Shown here in pieces: positions 8,939-17,027 of a stretch of 64,000 nt of DNA (the stretch's first letter is position 1; the number at the start of each line of letters is the position of its first letter). Both the position numbers and the translations under genes were made by a program. Under the pieces are notes generated by a model. It ran no database searches. It saw only the letters and a list, made by a program, of their open reading frames with translations, and was not told the DNA's origin. This stretch comes from Brevundimonas sp. GTDB taxonomy: Bacteria > Pseudomonadota > Alphaproteobacteria > Caulobacterales > Caulobacteraceae. The DNA lies in NCBI RefSeq assembly GCF_019636155.1, contig NZ_JAHBYB010000007.1, positions 62,001 through 126,000 of the forward strand, written 5' to 3'.

Positions 8939-9366
8939 GGCGAGGGTGGCTGAATCTGCTGACGCCCTGGGGCTGGGCCGTCGCGGCGGCGGCGGGGGTG
9001 GTGCTGTTCGCGGCCGTCGCCGGGCTAGCGGGCTTCCGCTGGGACCCCTTGCGGCTGACCGAGCGTCGGCTGGCCCAGAGCCGGACCGAACTGGCCGCCG
9101 CCCGCGCCGATCTTTCGGCCCGTCGCCACGAACAGGCCGCCGAGGCGGGCCAGCGCGCCCGCCAGGCCGAACACGCCCGCAAGACAACGGCCGCGACGAC
9201 CCTGAGCGTCGCGGCGGAAACCCAGGCCAGGAGCGCCCCCGATGCCGACCAGACCCTTGACCCTGACCGCGCTGACCGTCTCGGTCGGCTTGACGACGGC
9301 CTGTGCCGCCTCGCCCCCGATCTCGAAGGCTGCTCCGCCCCGGCTGGCGGTCCCGGCCGAGGCTGA
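8935..9366 (+). CDS. Rz-like inner-membrane spanin
   Basis: A 143-residue protein with one N-terminal membrane segment (residues about 12-37). It is followed by a long charged helical region rich in Ala, Arg, Glu and Gln (about 45-100) that should form a coiled coil in the periplasm. This is the architecture of i-spanins. The gene follows the endolysin with an ATGA overlap, and a second lipoprotein gene starts inside it in the +1 frame, as in phage Rz/Rz1 pairs. No sequence identity to a specific Rz can be claimed. Confidence 0.6.
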   Translation: MRRGWLNLLTPWGWAVAAAAGVVLFAAVAGLAGFRWDPLRLTERRLAQSRTELAAARADLSARRHEQAAEAGQRARQAEHARKTTAATTLSVAAETQARSAPDADQTLDPDRADRLGRLDDGLCRLAPDLEGCSAPAGGPGRG

Positions 9367-9538
9367 GCGGCCCTGCGGCCTGGCGGTCCTGCCGGACCAG
9401 CCGACCCTGGGCGACCTGGAGGCGGCCTATGCTCGGCGCGGCGGCCAGATCGTCCTGTGCGACAGCGCGCGGCGAATGCTGCTGGAAACCCTGCAGGCCG
9501 AGCGGCGGGCCATCGACGACTGGCTGGCGGGCCGCTGA
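9242..9538 (+). CDS. Rz1-like outer-membrane spanin lipoprotein
   Basis: A 98-residue lipoprotein whose signal peptide ends in the lipobox-like LTTAC (Cys21). The gene begins inside the Rz-like gene in the +1 frame with AGGAG upstream of its ATG and runs 172 bp past its end. This nested arrangement is a hallmark of Rz/Rz1 spanin pairs. The mature part has further cysteines (RPCGLAV and VLCDSA). Together the two would bridge inner and outer membranes in the last step of lysis. The call rests on architecture and neighbours. Confidence 0.6.
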   Translation: MPTRPLTLTALTVSVGLTTACAASPPISKAAPPRLAVPAEAERPCGLAVLPDQPTLGDLEAAYARRGGQIVLCDSARRMLLETLQAERRAIDDWLAGR

Positions 9539-9540
9539 AC

Positions 9541-9597
9541 CCGGCAGAAATCGCCGCCCGCCCGGCAGATCTTGCCCAGCCCGGCAGGATTTGCCGG
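9541..9597 (+). promoter_or_regulatory. Three ftr-like (FlbD-type) sites upstream of flagellin
   Basis: Three copies of a CCGGCAGNNNTNGCC motif start at 9541, 9562 and 9581, that is 21 and 19 bp apart, about two helical turns. The third is a near-palindrome (CCGGCA-N5-TGCCGG). They resemble, from memory, the ftr elements bound by the Caulobacter flagellar activator FlbD. They lie 73-144 bp upstream of a sigma-54 promoter, a typical enhancer distance. Confidence 0.6.
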
Positions 9598-9669
9598 GCG
9601 AGGGGCGTGGTTAAGGGGAAGTACCGTCGAAAAAACAATGGTCCAGTCGATCAGCGCGACCCGCCGCCG

Positions 9670-9685
9670 TGGTCCGCCCCTTGCT
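9670..9685 (+). promoter_or_regulatory. Sigma-54 promoter of the first flagellin gene
   Basis: The sequence TGGTCCGCCCCTTGCT matches the sigma-54 -24/-12 consensus (TGG-N8-TTGC, with GG and GC ten bases apart). Transcription should start around 9695, about 60 bp before the flagellin ATG. With the ftr-like sites upstream it fits late flagellar (class IV) control by an FlbD-type activator. Confidence 0.7.
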
Positions 9686-9757
9686 GCGAAGGGCGCGAGC
9701 AAAATGCTCCCGGCAGCCAAAATGGCGTCGGACACCTTGAAAGAAGGACTACGTGCC

Positions 9758-10591
9758 ATGGCGCTGAACAGCGTTAACACGAACGTGGGCGCTCTGATCG
9801 CCCTGCAGAACCTGCAGACGACGAACGCCGAACTGCAGACGGTTCAATCCCGCATCAACACCGGCAAGAAGATCAACTCCGCCAAGGACAACGGCGCCAT
9901 CTGGGCTATCGCCCAGGGGCAACGTGCCGAGATGGGGGCGCTGAACGCCGTGAAGGACAGCCTGGCGCGCGGTCAATCGACCGTCGATGTCGCCATGGCC
10001 GCGGGCGAGACCGTCTCGGACCTGCTGCTGCAGCTGAAGGAAAAGGCCCTGGCCGCCAAGGACGGCGGTCTGACCAGCTCGGCCCGCAGCGCCCTGAACG
10101 AGGATTTCAAGTCGATCCGCGATCAGATCGCCAAGGCCGTGTCGAACGCCGAGTTCAACGGCGCCAACCTGCTGGACGGCTCGCTGACCAACGGCTTCAA
10201 GGCCCTGGCCAACGCGTCGGGCAGCTCGACCCTGGACGTGGCGTCGCAGGACATGAGCCTGTCGGGCTCGATCGTCACCCTGACGGCCGCCCAGGAAATC
10301 GACTCGGTGACCAATGCGGCCACCGCCCTGAGCGCCGTGAACGCCTCGATCGCCAACGTCTCGACCGCCCTGGCCAAGCTGGGCACCGGTTCGAAGTCGT
10401 TGTCCACCCACATGACCTTCGTCGGCAAGCTCCAGGACTCGCTGGAAGCCGGCATCGGCAACCTGGTGGACGCCGATCTGGCCAAGGAGAGCGCGCGTCT
10501 CCAGGCGCTGCAGACCAAGCAGCAACTGGGCGTGCAGGCGCTTTCGATCGCCAACTCCTCGACGTCCATCCTGCTCGGACTGTTCCGCTAA
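9758..10591 (+). CDS. Flagellin
   Basis: A 277-residue flagellin of the short Caulobacter type, lacking a large variable D2/D3 region. The N-terminal D0/D1 part begins MALNSVNTN and contains AELQTVQSRINTGKKINSA. The C-terminal D0/D1 part has NLVDADLAKESARLQALQ and ends in SILLGLFR. It is exported by the flagellar apparatus and polymerised in the filament. The ATG at 9758 matches the conserved flagellin start; the upstream open frame is non-coding. AAGAAGGA lies about ten bases before it. Likely driven by the sigma-54 promoter at 9670. Confidence 0.93.
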   Translation: MALNSVNTNVGALIALQNLQTTNAELQTVQSRINTGKKINSAKDNGAIWAIAQGQRAEMGALNAVKDSLARGQSTVDVAMAAGETVSDLLLQLKEKALAAKDGGLTSSARSALNEDFKSIRDQIAKAVSNAEFNGANLLDGSLTNGFKALANASGSSTLDVASQDMSLSGSIVTLTAAQEIDSVTNAATALSAVNASIANVSTALAKLGTGSKSLSTHMTFVGKLQDSLEAGIGNLVDADLAKESARLQALQTKQQLGVQALSIANSSTSILLGLFR

Positions 10592-10605
10592 GGAACGATG
10601 CGGAA

Positions 10606-10627
10606 GGGCGGGGCCTCGGTCCCGCCC
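10606..10627 (+). terminator. Stem-loop after the first flagellin
   Basis: GGGCGGG and CCCGCCC pair across an 8-base loop 14 bp after the flagellin stop codon. No U-tract follows, so it may stabilise the flagellin mRNA end or attenuate read-through into flaG rather than terminate fully. Confidence 0.4.
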
Positions 10628-10674
10628 GACCGTCGGGCTTTCGGAGGCGCCGGCCCTGACCGGCGACAGGAGAC

Positions 10675-10959
10675 ATGACCGCCAATGCCAAGATAGCGCC
10701 CATCGCCGTTTCCGCCGTGACTTCCGGCGCCGGGTCCAGCGGGTTCGACACCCGCCGCGACGCGACCGCCCAGGAAGCGGAGAACGCCGCCCGATACCGT
10801 CTGGTCATCGAGGAAGGGCCCCAGAAGGGGTCGTTCATCTACAAGACCCTGGATCGGCTCACCGGCGAAATCGTCCGTCAGCTGCCTCGCGAGGATCTGG
10901 TGCGGATGATGGAGACCCAGCGCTATGCCGCCGGCGCGGTGATCGACACCAGCGTCTGA
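10675..10959 (+). CDS. FlaG family flagellar protein
   Basis: A 94-residue protein matching the FlaG family in its C-terminal half: YKTLDRLTGEIVRQLPREDL (about 60-79), the usual D-x-x-TGE-V-I-R-Q-I-P pattern. The first ~40 residues are low-complexity. FlaG proteins influence filament length or assembly in several bacteria. AGGAGAC precedes the ATG. Lying between two flagellin genes on the same strand supports the assignment. Confidence 0.8.
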   Translation: MTANAKIAPIAVSAVTSGAGSSGFDTRRDATAQEAENAARYRLVIEEGPQKGSFIYKTLDRLTGEIVRQLPREDLVRMMETQRYAAGAVIDTSV

Positions 10960-11100
10960 GCCGGCCGCCCAATCCGACCTATCCGCCGCGCAGGAGCGAT
11001 CCGCGCGGTTAAGACGCGTGGTGAACGGCTGTTAACCATACGCATACGACTCGCCCCATAGCCTCACCGTGGAATCAGACCCGCGGGGCTTCGAGAAGCG

Positions 11101-11934
11101 ATGACCAACAGCGTTCACACCAATGCCGCGGCGGCCGTCGCCCTGCAGAACCTGACCTCGACCAATCAACGGTTGAACGATACCCAGAACCGGGTCTCGA
11201 CCGGGCTGAAGATCCAGGGGGCCAAGGACAACGCCGCCATCTGGGCCATCGCCCAGGGCCAGCGCGCCGACATGGGCGCCCTGTCGGCGGTGAAGCAGAG
11301 CCTGGACCGGGCCACCTCGATCGCCGATGTCGCCCTGGGGACGGGGGAGTCGGTCTCGGACCTGCTGAACCAGCTGAAGGAAAAGGTGGTCGCGGCCAAG
11401 GACCAGTCGCTGAAAACCCAGTCGCGCCAGCTGCTGGACGCCGATTTCAAGGCCATCCTGCGCGCCATCCAGTCGGCCGTGGACAACGCCAGCTTCGACG
11501 GCGGCAATATCCTGAACGGCAGCCTGACCAACGGCATCCGCTTCCTGGCCAACGCCGACGCCTCGTCCTTCGTGACCCTGTCGGGCAAGAACCTGTCGCT
11601 GGGCGGATCGATCATCGAACTGTCCATGTCCGACACCCTGCTGACTCTGACCGGGGCGACCAACGCCCTGACCCGGCTGGACGATTCGATCACCCAGCTG
11701 AACGCCGCCCTCGGCGAGCTGGGCGCCCAGGCCAAACAGGTCGCGGCCCACACCACCTTCGTCAGCAAGCTGATGGACACCCTGGAATCGGGCATCGGCA
11801 ATCTGGTGGACGCCGACCTGGCCAAGGAGAGCGCGCGGCTTCAGGCCCTGCAGGTCCAGCAGCAGCTGGGGGCCCAGGCCCTGTCGATCGCCAACTCGGC
11901 GCCGCAGATCATCCTGTCCCTATTCCGCAGCTAA
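11101..11934 (+). CDS. Flagellin, second copy
   Basis: A 277-residue flagellin paralogous to the gene at 9758 but clearly diverged, so not a recent duplicate. It begins MTNSVHTNAAAAVALQNL and ends with LSIANSAPQIILSLFRS. The conserved tract NLVDADLAKESARLQALQ is identical in both. Caulobacterales usually build filaments from several flagellins, so this is probably a second subunit. GAGAAG lies before the ATG. I found no convincing sigma-54 site upstream; the TTAACC half-sites near 11010-11040 are only suggestive. Confidence 0.92.
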   Translation: MTNSVHTNAAAAVALQNLTSTNQRLNDTQNRVSTGLKIQGAKDNAAIWAIAQGQRADMGALSAVKQSLDRATSIADVALGTGESVSDLLNQLKEKVVAAKDQSLKTQSRQLLDADFKAILRAIQSAVDNASFDGGNILNGSLTNGIRFLANADASSFVTLSGKNLSLGGSIIELSMSDTLLTLTGATNALTRLDDSITQLNAALGELGAQAKQVAAHTTFVSKLMDTLESGIGNLVDADLAKESARLQALQVQQQLGAQALSIANSAPQIILSLFRS

Positions 11935-12183
11935 AAGCGGATCAGGAATAGGGCGGCTGGATCGGGCGACCGATCATCAGCGGCGGCCGGTGTCGCCGGC
12001 CGGGCAATTTCGATCCGAACCCGTAAAGGGCCAGGATGGATTGCAGGACGCTACGCGGAAAGGGCATCGACAGCACTCCCAGCAGAACCACGCGCCTTAA
12101 CGAACAGCGTGATTCTCCGTTCCCGTCGAATCCTCAACCTTGCTTAACCGTTGGGCGTCACCCTGGACGACGGAGGTTCGGCC

Positions 12184-14889
12184 TTGATCGACAACAGCTA
12201 TCTTCTCGCGCTGTTCGGCCAGAACGCGACGGGCCTGGGGGGGCTTTCGAGCGCCGGCACGGCCGCGACCGCTGGCGCCAAGAAGAAGCAGCCGACCCCG
12301 CCCTGGGACCCCAAGGCCGTGGTTCCCCAGGCCGACTCCCTGGTCCGGGCCGCCCTGGCCGGCCGCAAGATCATCGACGAGGGCGCCGCCAAGCTGGATC
12401 TGTCCGGCGCCTCGGCCGACTACAAGCGGCTGTTCGCCCTGTATCAGGGCTTGGAAACGCTGAACGCCCTGGTCAACCGTGGCTCGACCCGGGGCGTCAG
12501 TTCGACCGAATTGTCGCTGCTGAACAAACGGTTCGCTTCGGGCCTGTCGGAGATCCAGTCCTATCTGTCGACCACCGCCTTCGAGGGGGTGCGGATGGTG
12601 GCCGGGGTCTCGACCGCCACCAGCAAATCCTCGGCGGCCGTGGCGCGCGACAGCGCCCGTTCGGTGACCGGACCGATCCATGAGGGGTCGCCCGACGACC
12701 CGGTCTCGGCCTTCCAGGGCGATGTGGTGTTCGACATCACCCTGAAGCGGCTGGAGGACGAGGTTCCCGTCCATATCGACCTGTCCGACATGGGGGCGAC
12801 CCCGCGCAGCCTGACCAATGTGCTGAGCTTTATCAACGGCAAGCTGGAAGCGGCCGGGGTCGAGACTCGCCTGGGCCGCGAGCAGATCAAGGCCGAGCCC
12901 AAGACCGTCACCGTCGGCGGCAAGACCGTGACCCTGCCGGCCGGCGCCGACCAGTGGGCCCTGGTGATCCGGGGCGATTCCAGCGAGACGGTCCGGTTCT
13001 CGGCCCCGACCGTCAGCGACGCGGCCTATGTCGTCCAGGGCTATGGAACGGCGGGCGGCGAGCAGATGCTGAAATTCAGCGCCGACGACGCCGGCGCGAC
13101 GCGGGTGGGCGAGACCCAGTGGGTCGAGGGTCGACTGTCGCAGACCGGCCTGCCGGCGGGGATCGAGACGGTGCGCGCCTCGGCCGCCGCGCCTGACGGC
13201 GGGATCTGGATCGTGGCCGACCTGACGGCCGGGCCCGACACCCAACCGATCAAGGGCCAGTCGGACGTGGCCCTGATCAAGCTGGATTCGGCCGGGCGGG
13301 TGGTGCAGACGCGCACCCTGGGCGCGGCCTCGACGGCCAGCGGCTACGCCATCGCGGTGGACGCCGACGGCCGGGTGGCGGTGGCCGGATCGGTCACCGG
13401 GGCCCTGGACGGGGGCCACAGCGGCGACGTGGCCAATGTGGCGGACAGTTTCGTCTCTGTCTTCGACGCTCAGGGCCAGGAACTGTGGACCCAGCGCCGC
13501 GGCGCCCGCGCCGAGGACGAGGCGACGGCGGTGGTCTTCGGCCCCAACGGCACGGTCCAGGTCGCGGGCCGGGCGAAGTCGTCCATGCCCGGCGCGGTGG
13601 GGATCGGCGGCTGGGACGGATACCTGCAGACCTTCTCCGAGACCCAGGAACACATCTACGCCCCCGTCGTGGCGACGGCGACCGGAACCCAGCAGTTCGG
13701 CACGGCCGGGGACGATACGGTTCAGGCCATGACGGTGGACGGGTCCAACCTCTATACCGCCGGGGTCGAGGACGGACGGCTGGTGGTGCGCCAGTTCACC
13801 CTGGACGCGGACGGAAAGCCGACCCTGGCCTCCACCCGCGACCTGGGCCTGGTCAGCGGCGGGGCGGCCGGAATCTCGGTGGCCGACGGGCGGGTGATCG
13901 TGACCGGAACGACCCGCAACCCCAATCTGGACGTCGCCGTCCAGACCAACGCACATGCGGGGGGGCAGGACGCCTTCGTCGTGAGCCTGTCTTCTGACCT
14001 GATGGCGGGGCCGCAGGATCGCGTGACCTATGTCGGGGGGGCGGGCGACGACACGGCGGCGGATGTGAAGGTGGTCAACGGCAAGGTCTGGATCACCGGG
14101 GTCGCCGATCGCGCCGAGGGGGCCAAGCCGACCGATCCGACGCGCGGGTATCTGGTGCGGATGGACGCCGCCACCGGGGCGGTGGAATGGCGCCAGGACT
14201 GGGCCGGCGACGGCGAACAGGCCCGTCCCCTGACCCTGGCGGTCGCCGCTGGGGGCGCCAGCGTGCTGGACCGGCTGGGCCTGCCCCAGGGCGACATCGT
14301 GCAGAAGGATTCCAAGCGCCTGGTCGACGCCACGGCCCTGAGGGTCGGGGACCGCTTCCAGGTCAGCGCGCCGGGCGGCCGCGCCGTGACGGTGACCATC
14401 GAGGCGCGCGACACCCTGCAGACCCTGGCGCGCAAGATCGAACAGGCCTCGGGCATGAAGCTGAAGGTCACGGTCAGTTCTCAGGCCGACGACGGGGTTC
14501 AGGCCGGCGACCTGGCCAGCATCGCCGGGGGCTTCCAGCGGCTGACCATCACCTCGCGCGACGGCAAGACCGGCGCCGTGCTGTCGGCGGGAGAGGGCGG
14601 ACGCGACGCCCTGGCGGCCCTGGGCCTGTCGGCGGGCTATGTCGGACCGTCGGGCGACAAGGCCCTGCAGAGTTTCGGCCTGAACCTGTCGCAGAGCCTG
14701 AACCTGTCCAGCCCCGCCGCGATCAAGTCGGCGGGCGAGGCGCTGCAGGCGGCGATGAAGGCGGTGCGCGACGCCTACCGCTCTCTGGCGCCCAAGTCCG
14801 CGACCAGCGCCGCCAGCGGGACGGTCCCCGCCTATCTGACCAATCAGCTGGCCAACTATCAGGCGGCCCTGGCGCGTCTGACCGGATAG
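12184..14889 (+). CDS. Flagellin-locus beta-propeller protein, FlaEY-like
   Basis: A 901-residue protein with no signal peptide. Parts seen in order: an N-terminal helical segment (to about 135), a beta domain (about 165-300), and a long region (about 320-670) of repeats such as DADGRVAVAGS, VTGTT and VWITGVADRA that look like SBBP-type beta-propeller blades. Next comes a segment resembling the hook-associated IN motif (TLQTLARKIEQASGMKLKV), and a flagellin-like helical tail. I chose TTG at 12184, which has GGAGG seven bases upstream, over the earlier TTG at 12151. It resembles the protein annotated FlaEY in Caulobacter flagellin loci, by memory only. Role probably in filament assembly or flagellin control. 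Confidence 0.5.
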   Translation: MIDNSYLLALFGQNATGLGGLSSAGTAATAGAKKKQPTPPWDPKAVVPQADSLVRAALAGRKIIDEGAAKLDLSGASADYKRLFALYQGLETLNALVNRGSTRGVSSTELSLLNKRFASGLSEIQSYLSTTAFEGVRMVAGVSTATSKSSAAVARDSARSVTGPIHEGSPDDPVSAFQGDVVFDITLKRLEDEVPVHIDLSDMGATPRSLTNVLSFINGKLEAAGVETRLGREQIKAEPKTVTVGGKTVTLPAGADQWALVIRGDSSETVRFSAPTVSDAAYVVQGYGTAGGEQMLKFSADDAGATRVGETQWVEGRLSQTGLPAGIETVRASAAAPDGGIWIVADLTAGPDTQPIKGQSDVALIKLDSAGRVVQTRTLGAASTASGYAIAVDADGRVAVAGSVTGALDGGHSGDVANVADSFVSVFDAQGQELWTQRRGARAEDEATAVVFGPNGTVQVAGRAKSSMPGAVGIGGWDGYLQTFSETQEHIYAPVVATATGTQQFGTAGDDTVQAMTVDGSNLYTAGVEDGRLVVRQFTLDADGKPTLASTRDLGLVSGGAAGISVADGRVIVTGTTRNPNLDVAVQTNAHAGGQDAFVVSLSSDLMAGPQDRVTYVGGAGDDTAADVKVVNGKVWITGVADRAEGAKPTDPTRGYLVRMDAATGAVEWRQDWAGDGEQARPLTLAVAAGGASVLDRLGLPQGDIVQKDSKRLVDATALRVGDRFQVSAPGGRAVTVTIEARDTLQTLARKIEQASGMKLKVTVSSQADDGVQAGDLASIAGGFQRLTITSRDGKTGAVLSAGEGGRDALAALGLSAGYVGPSGDKALQSFGLNLSQSLNLSSPAAIKSAGEALQAAMKAVRDAYRSLAPKSATSAASGTVPAYLTNQLANYQAALARLTG

Positions 14890-14965
14890 CCGTGGGCGAC
14901 GAATGAGCGGTTGACGCGGCGCCGGGGGGCTGGGCTATTGGGTTCGATCCTCGCGTGAGCCCCGT

Positions 14966-15643
14966 ATGCAGCCTTCGAACGACAGACGCGTCATCATCGC
15001 CGTGGGCGCCGGACTGGCCATTCTGGCCGCCGTGGTCCTGGCCCTGGTCTTCTCGGGCGGACGCCAGGGACCGGCCGAGCCGCCGCCGGCGGCCCAGGGC
15101 GGGCTGACGGTCGATGTCGCCGACGCTCCCTCGCTGGAGCCGACGCGGGAACTGCGCTGCTTCGTCGAAGGCCAGTATGTGGGCATGGCGACCCTGACCG
15201 ACTGCGCGCGGCGCAATGGCCTGGCGACCGAGGCCCTGGACGTCGGCATCGACGCCACCGGCGCCCTGGCCGCCGCCCCGACCGCCGCCTTCGCCCCCGT
15301 GCCGGCCCTGCCGCCGGTCGAACTGATCGAAAAGCCGGCCGCCGCGACCCCGGTCACGACCCCGGCGACGCCCTCGGCCGCGCCCGTTCAGGCCGGCGGC
15401 ACGGCCTGCCTGCGCTATGCCGGATCGGAATGGCGCGCCCTGTCGTCGAACATGAGCCTGAACCAGTGCGTTCAGGCTCTCTATGCCGGGACCTGCGTGC
15501 GTCCGGGCGAGGCCCAGTACGGCCGCTGGGGCGACCTGACGCTGAGGCTGGTGCCGCGGCGGGTGGAGCAGTCCGGCGACAATACCCGCTTCCGCACCCT
15601 GGCCGAACAGGATCGCAACTGCCAATTCCCGGGGCTGAACTGA
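14966..15643 (+). CDS. Hypothetical membrane-anchored protein
   Basis: A 225-residue protein with an N-terminal membrane segment (about 9-30). A short conserved-looking region (ELRCFVEGQYVGMATLTDCARR) follows, then a Pro/Ala-rich linker, then a cysteine-containing C-terminal domain (about 150-225; CLRYAGSEWR, CVQALYAGTC). Orientation is probably periplasmic. The paired cysteines suggest disulphides. I do not recognise the family. The next gene overlaps by one base (TGATG), so the two are likely co-translated. Confidence 0.6.
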   Translation: MQPSNDRRVIIAVGAGLAILAAVVLALVFSGGRQGPAEPPPAAQGGLTVDVADAPSLEPTRELRCFVEGQYVGMATLTDCARRNGLATEALDVGIDATGALAAAPTAAFAPVPALPPVELIEKPAAATPVTTPATPSAAPVQAGGTACLRYAGSEWRALSSNMSLNQCVQALYAGTCVRPGEAQYGRWGDLTLRLVPRRVEQSGDNTRFRTLAEQDRNCQFPGLN

Positions 15644-16074
15644 TGCGCCGCCTGCTGACCCTCGCCCTCGTCGTCACCGCCGTCGCGGGCCTGGCCGCCT
15701 GTGAAAAGCGGATCGAGGCCCCGCGCGAACGCGGCGTCTGCTATTCGGTCCAGATGCCCGAGGAAGGGGCGAAGACCCCGCCCCAGTTCCATGTCGTCGC
15801 CCGCGACCAGCCGCAGATCGAGTTCTGCGCCGCGCGTCTGGAGGAGATGCGGCAGCGCTTCCTGCGGCTGGGCGGGTCGAACCGCGAGATCATCGGCGCC
15901 TATCAGGGCCAGTATATCTTCGTCGAACGGCGCGGCGTGGCCTTCTCCCAGGCGCTGGACGGGGTGCGGTTCATGGCCCTGGCGCGGACCGGCGACGGCC
16001 GCCTGGCCATCCCCGGCGCCATCCAGCGCGACATCGACGCCGCCCAGGCCCCGGCCTCGGCGCCGACGAAATAG
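15643..16074 (+). CDS. Hypothetical lipoprotein
   Basis: A 143-residue protein with a lipoprotein signal peptide ending LAAC (Cys20). The mature part includes two cysteines (GVCYSV and FCAARL) and a region ending in YIFVERRGVAFSQAL. The start ATG at 15643 overlaps the stop of the upstream gene. No family recognised. Together with its partner it may form a small envelope module. Confidence 0.6.
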   Translation: MRRLLTLALVVTAVAGLAACEKRIEAPRERGVCYSVQMPEEGAKTPPQFHVVARDQPQIEFCAARLEEMRQRFLRLGGSNREIIGAYQGQYIFVERRGVAFSQALDGVRFMALARTGDGRLAIPGAIQRDIDAAQAPASAPTK

Positions 16075-16077
16075 CCG

Positions 16078-16092
16078 GAACAGAACTGGAAC
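16078..16092. promoter_or_regulatory. LexA (SOS) box upstream of ssb
   Basis: GAAC-N7-GAAC, the complement of the alphaproteobacterial LexA box GTTC-N7-GTTC, lies 77 bp before the ssb start and just after the previous gene's stop codon. It would put ssb under SOS control, as reported for some relatives. Confidence 0.6.
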
Positions 16093-16169
16093 ATTTCCGC
16101 GCCTTCGGCTATGAACGGCGCGGCTGAGGACAGAAGAGGGCCGCGGGCCCCGCAACAAGGAATTCGGCG

Positions 16170-16637
16170 ATGGCTGGCAGCGTCAACAAGGTCATTCTGG
16201 TGGGCAACCTGGGTCGTGACCCGGAAATCCGCACCCTGAACAACGGTGATCGGGTCGCCAATCTGTCGCTGGCCACGTCGGAGACCTGGCGCGACAAGTC
16301 CACCGGCGAGCGCAAGGAAAAGACCGAGTGGCACCGGGTGGTGATCTTCAACGAAAACATCGTGAAGGTCTGCGAGAACTATCTGAAGAAGGGCTCGACC
16401 ATCTATGTCGAGGGCGCGCTCCAGACCCGGAAATACGAGCAGAACGGGGTCGAGAAATACACCACCGAGGTGGTGATCCAGCGCTTCAACGGCAATCTGA
16501 CCATGCTGGGCGGCCGTGACGGCGGCGGCGCGGGCCGTTCGGATGACGACTATTCCTCGGGCTTCTCGACCGGCGGCGCCAACAAGCCCTCGGGCCCCAA
16601 GGAAAGCTACGACCTGAACGACGACATTCCGTTCTGA
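16170..16637 (+). CDS. ssb: Single-stranded DNA-binding protein
   Basis: A 155-residue SSB. The OB fold occupies about residues 1-108, starting [21 protein letters not shown] and including TEWHRVVIF and [18 protein letters not shown] Gly/Ser-rich linker follows, then the acidic tip DDIPF that binds partner proteins. Length is slightly short for the family but complete. It functions in replication, repair and recombination. The upstream LexA box suggests induction by DNA damage. Confidence 0.96.
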   Translation: MAGSVNKVILVGNLGRDPEIRTLNNGDRVANLSLATSETWRDKSTGERKEKTEWHRVVIFNENIVKVCENYLKKGSTIYVEGALQTRKYEQNGVEKYTTEVVIQRFNGNLTMLGGRDGGGAGRSDDDYSSGFSTGGANKPSGPKESYDLNDDIPF

Positions 16638-16649
16638 GGCGAGGGCCAG

Positions 16650-17027
16650 TCAGTCCCAGACGGCCGACGGCAGGTTCTTCAGGATCACGCCGTCAGCGGT
16701 GATCAGCGGCGACCGTTCGGCCAGGGCGGCGCCCGCGATCAACCGATCCATCGGATCTCGCGTCCAGCTCAGGGGCCGGGCGGCTTCGACGACCTCCTGC
16801 GCGCTGGTCGCCGAGATGGACACATCGCCCACTTCGGCCAGGGCGCCCAGGACCCGCTGGGGCGAAGCCCGGATCCGGTCGATCTCGTGCAGCAGTTCGA
16901 GTTCCAGCAGGACGAAGGGCGACACGGTCCAAGGATGTCTGCGCACCAGGCGCAGGGCAGCGTCGCCCAGGACGTTCAGCCGACGCTGGGCCAGCCACAG
17001 CACCACATGGGTGTCCAGGTGGATCAA
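16650..17027 (-). CDS. PIN-domain toxin (VapC-like)
   Basis: A 125-residue PIN-domain ribonuclease-type toxin. The acidic active-site residues are visible as LDTHV (Asp5), LLELEL (mid-protein Glu) and DPMDRLIAG (about residues 91-99), followed by the terminal LITAD strand. The pattern LDTHVVLWL is typical of PIN toxins paired with Phd/YefM-type antitoxins. It starts inside the last codons of the antitoxin gene (4-bp overlap), so production is coupled. Target RNA unknown. Confidence 0.85.
   Translation of the reverse strand: MIHLDTHVVLWLAQRRLNVLGDAALRLVRRHPWTVSPFVLLELELLHEIDRIRASPQRVLGALAEVGDVSISATSAQEVVEAARPLSWTRDPMDRLIAGAALAERSPLITADGVILKNLPSAVWD

Noticed and set aside
11060..11100. A TGGAATCAGACCCGCG sequence ahead of the second flagellin as a sigma-54 promoter
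   Set aside because: GG and GC are ten bases apart, but the -12 element reads CCGC instead of TTGC and no ftr-like sites lie near. Too weak to annotate.
11986..12002. GGCCGG/CCGGCC hairpin after the second flagellin as a terminator
   Set aside because: No U-tract follows and such GC hairpins are common by chance in this genome.
12048..12150. CTTAACG and CTTAACC motifs before the FlaEY-like gene as a CtrA site
   Set aside because: The spacing is not the TTAA-N7-TTAA of CtrA boxes.
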